Part shown: in pieces, positions 61,966 through 64,000 of the stretch
Layout of the letters: the number at the start of each line of letters is the position of its first letter
How positions within the stretch are numbered: position 1 is the stretch's first letter
Source of the DNA: Trichobilharzia regenti
Lineage: Eukaryota > Platyhelminthes > Trematoda > Strigeidida > Schistosomatidae
NCBI GenBank assembly: GCA_944472135.2
Contig: OX235270.1
Location: forward strand, 73,603,168-73,667,167
Length of the DNA: 64,000 nucleotides
Reading direction: 5' to 3'
Translations under genes and position numbers: made by a program
Notes under the pieces: model-generated
Seen by the model: the letters and a program-made list of their open reading frames with translations, nothing else
Told to the model about the DNA's origin: nothing
Databases searched by the model: none

Positions 61966-62229
61966 TGCCATCTCTGTGCTCGTATTTTTTCTTGTCGTAG
62001 ATGTCTGTAATAGTATCTTTATATTGTCTTATTTGACAGGGAATGATTTTATTGTCAGGAGTTACTTGTTTAACTTCAGTACATGCGCAGAGAAACTGAA
62101 AATAAGAAACGGTTAAAGTTCAGATTGTCTATTACCACCTGTACTTTGGAAATTCACTGTTACTCCACGGTTAATCTTCTTCTATACTTCATCTAATAAT
62201 AATGATCTAAGTGCTTGTGGTGTGTCAGT

Positions 62230-62690
62230 GGCTCAGTAACAGAATACTCGCCAGCTACGCACGTCGCTCGGAGTCGGATACCCAGCCTTCGCACTCTTAA
62301 ACCCCACCTAGTTTACTAACCGGCCTCAGGTTGATATGTCGGCTCCTTGTGTGGACGCTTCAGCAATGTCTGATTATTTAACTTGAAATAAGTTAGTGGC
62401 CGAGCATTTCGATCCAATTAATAATCAACGGAAATATCCAAACTGAATTAACTAATTACTGATACCTGTTGCACAAGAGTAGCTCTTTTGACCTAAGCGG
62501 TTTATTGGATAACGCTTTGGCGTTTATAACTATGGGTATTGGGTTCGAACCTCAATGGGAACACCATCAGTCACTGGGGAATGCAGGTACGTCCAGGTGA
62601 CGAGTTTCAAATGGGACGAGACATGCATCCTGGATTTCACTGCTAGTCAGCATACACCAATTTGATATCTAAATATGTTACGAAATGTTT
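62230..62690 (+). mobile_element. SINE-D (Sm-alpha type), second copy
   Basis: Matches 60560-60960 in order: TATGTCGGCTCC...GTGTGGACGCTTC, GGATAACGCTTTGGCGTTT, B box GGGTTCGAACC (62541-62551), then a hammerhead relic. Confidence 0.78.
62590..62642 (+). ncRNA. Hammerhead relic in SINE-D
   Basis: The same layout as 60871-60922, but the core reads GTGACGA (first C changed) and GAAA is GAGA, both at invariant positions. Helix III ATGCAT and the CTGGAT helix I strand remain. Presumably inactive. Confidence 0.65.
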
Positions 62691-62954
62691 GAACATACTT
62701 TTCTTACAGGGATGCAGAGTAATGTAAGTGGACAAATTATTCATTGTTAAAAAAACTATTTATAGTATAATTAGACAAGAGAAGGGTGGGGTTCAGATTT
62801 TGCTTGGAATCTAATACAAGATTGAACAACAAAGTGAATTTATACGTAATGTGATTGAAAGTTCAAACAGGTGGGAGTGAAGAGTAGAAATAAAATTATG
62901 ACGTTGACAAATAACCAAATAAATCCGGAAATTTAATAGTGTTTTTTCTATAGT

Positions 62955-63310
62955 TGGTTTGTAAGGGATTGATATCAGTTAGGGAACCATTGAAAACAAG
63001 GGAGTACTTGAAAGCCGTCTCATCCTAGTTCGGGGATCATCGGCAGTAGTCACCCACCGGAAGGGGTTCGAACCCAGGACTTTCTAGTTACAAGGCAAGC
63101 TCGTATATCATTCGGCCACTTGTACCCGATTCAATGGCTCATGAATTCTAACTTCTACCAATTTAGTGAGACCCCAACCAATGTCGTAGGCGGAAAATCT
63201 ATCTTCACACTTGACTGGATGGACCTCACTGATCACGACGTCTCACTAGAACTCCAGGAAACTCCGTCCTGTAGCAAGTCACTAGTGAGCATCAGGCTAA
63301 TTGTCTATTG
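62955..63310 (-). mobile_element. SINE-C, minus strand, decayed
   Basis: TTGATATCAGTTAGGGAACC marks the tail, GGTTCGAACCCAGG near 63065 the B box region, and the hammerhead part is eroded. A further truncated tail copy starts near 63340 (GGATTGATATCAGTTAGAGA). Confidence 0.7.
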
Positions 63311-63389
63311 TTGGTTTGAAAGGATTAGTCTTATTTTTACCGGTTGATCGCGGATTGATATCAGTTAGAGAACCAGTGAGTTCAACTAA

Positions 63390-64000
63390 GTAGGTGAAAA
63401 TCAAAAGGAGGCATAATGTTACGCAACAGAACGTAACACAGAAACATACAAACAAAACTATTACAGTTATCAGGTTAGTGAGAGATTTATTATACCATAC
63501 AGTGGTTGGGTCAAAGTCTTGATAGTAACCAGGGTTTTCTTTGCATATTGATTATCCCAAAAGCTTGACTAATTTCCCGTATGAACCAGGTGTCAGAAAA
63601 TCGCACTTGAGAACGGAAACGTTTAGGGGTTTAGTCAGGAAATCTAGTTGACACTCCCATTTCAGTCCCTGCTATCAACGTGCTGCCATAAATGCAAGTG
63701 AATCAGTAAATGCAGTTGTAGTTATCATGTGCTGGATACCTTCCCATTTTTGACTCAGTTGACGAGCATATCTTGTTGTGAAGGGGAATCACTCTAATAG
63801 TGCGGGAATGCTCTCTTCATCGCATCCTTGATTCTCTTTTCGGTTATTGTGGATATTTTTCCTCCTTTATACTCTAGACATATAAAACCTGGCTGCTTTT
63901 TAACTGTTGCGGATTTCGGTCTAGGTGTTTTTCACTTCCATATTTTAATATGAACACTCGGGAATATCCATTCTCCATAAGGTTATTTCCAATAATCGTG
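63390..64000 (+). other. 3' end of window, nothing recognised
   Basis: The next EDC4 exon should lie here or beyond, but no segment with an acceptor, the required phase 0 start and a donor could be supported. Confidence 0.4.

Overview
The window reads as nuclear DNA of a blood fluke (Schistosoma). It is AT-rich and intron-rich with GT-AG splice sites, and it is crowded with repeat types known from schistosomes: RTE-clade and other non-LTR retrotransposons, Penelope-like elements (PLEs), tRNA-derived SINEs, and SINEs carrying the hammerhead ribozyme of the Sm-alpha type. The species cannot be fixed from the sequence alone.

One host gene explains the coding backbone. Sixteen short exons on the + strand, between 645 and 61303, join in phase at all fifteen junctions. 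They encode a protein that aligns in order with EDC4 (Ge-1/Hedls), the scaffold of the mRNA decapping complex in P-bodies. The first exons cover the end of the N-terminal beta-propeller ([27 protein letters not shown]). The middle exons are a Ser/Asn/Thr-rich linker. The last exons are coiled-coil and helical C-terminal segments ([13 protein letters not shown]). Both ends of the gene lie outside the window. By hand count the visible exons total about 2.6 kb of 60.7 kb.

Layout. The 729-6316 intron holds degenerate non-LTR copy A with a solo LTR inside it. The 6537-11985 intron holds a 0.8-kb duplicated repeat (first copy), a SINE, and a nested intact 359-codon ORF for an Arg/Ser-rich protein. 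12176-21133 holds a dispersed repeat, decayed non-LTR pieces, nested SINEs, a minus-strand RTE copy and a 5'-truncated non-LTR copy with a largely readable reverse transcriptase. 21187-30393 holds SINEs, the second copy of the 0.8-kb repeat, an inverted-junction PLE and an RTE fragment. 30450-43128 holds SINEs, an LTR-like repeat, a palindromic PLE fragment and non-LTR copy B (almost identical to copy A). 43603-53076 holds an RTE 3' fragment, a PLE interrupted by a 300-bp foldback, and an inverted partner of the LTR-like repeat. 53193-64000 holds hammerhead SINEs, PLE terminal pieces and a nearly full-length but frameshifted RTE element.

Most striking points: a nested intronic gene; a SINE whose body and tail come from the local RTE LINE; hammerhead ribozymes in two SINE families; two retrotransposon remnants sharing the same inactivating mutations at nearly 100% identity 34 kb apart; and a PLE whose GIY-YIG ORF is split by a foldback flanked by a 12-bp duplication. 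Everything here was read by eye; no alignment or database search was run.
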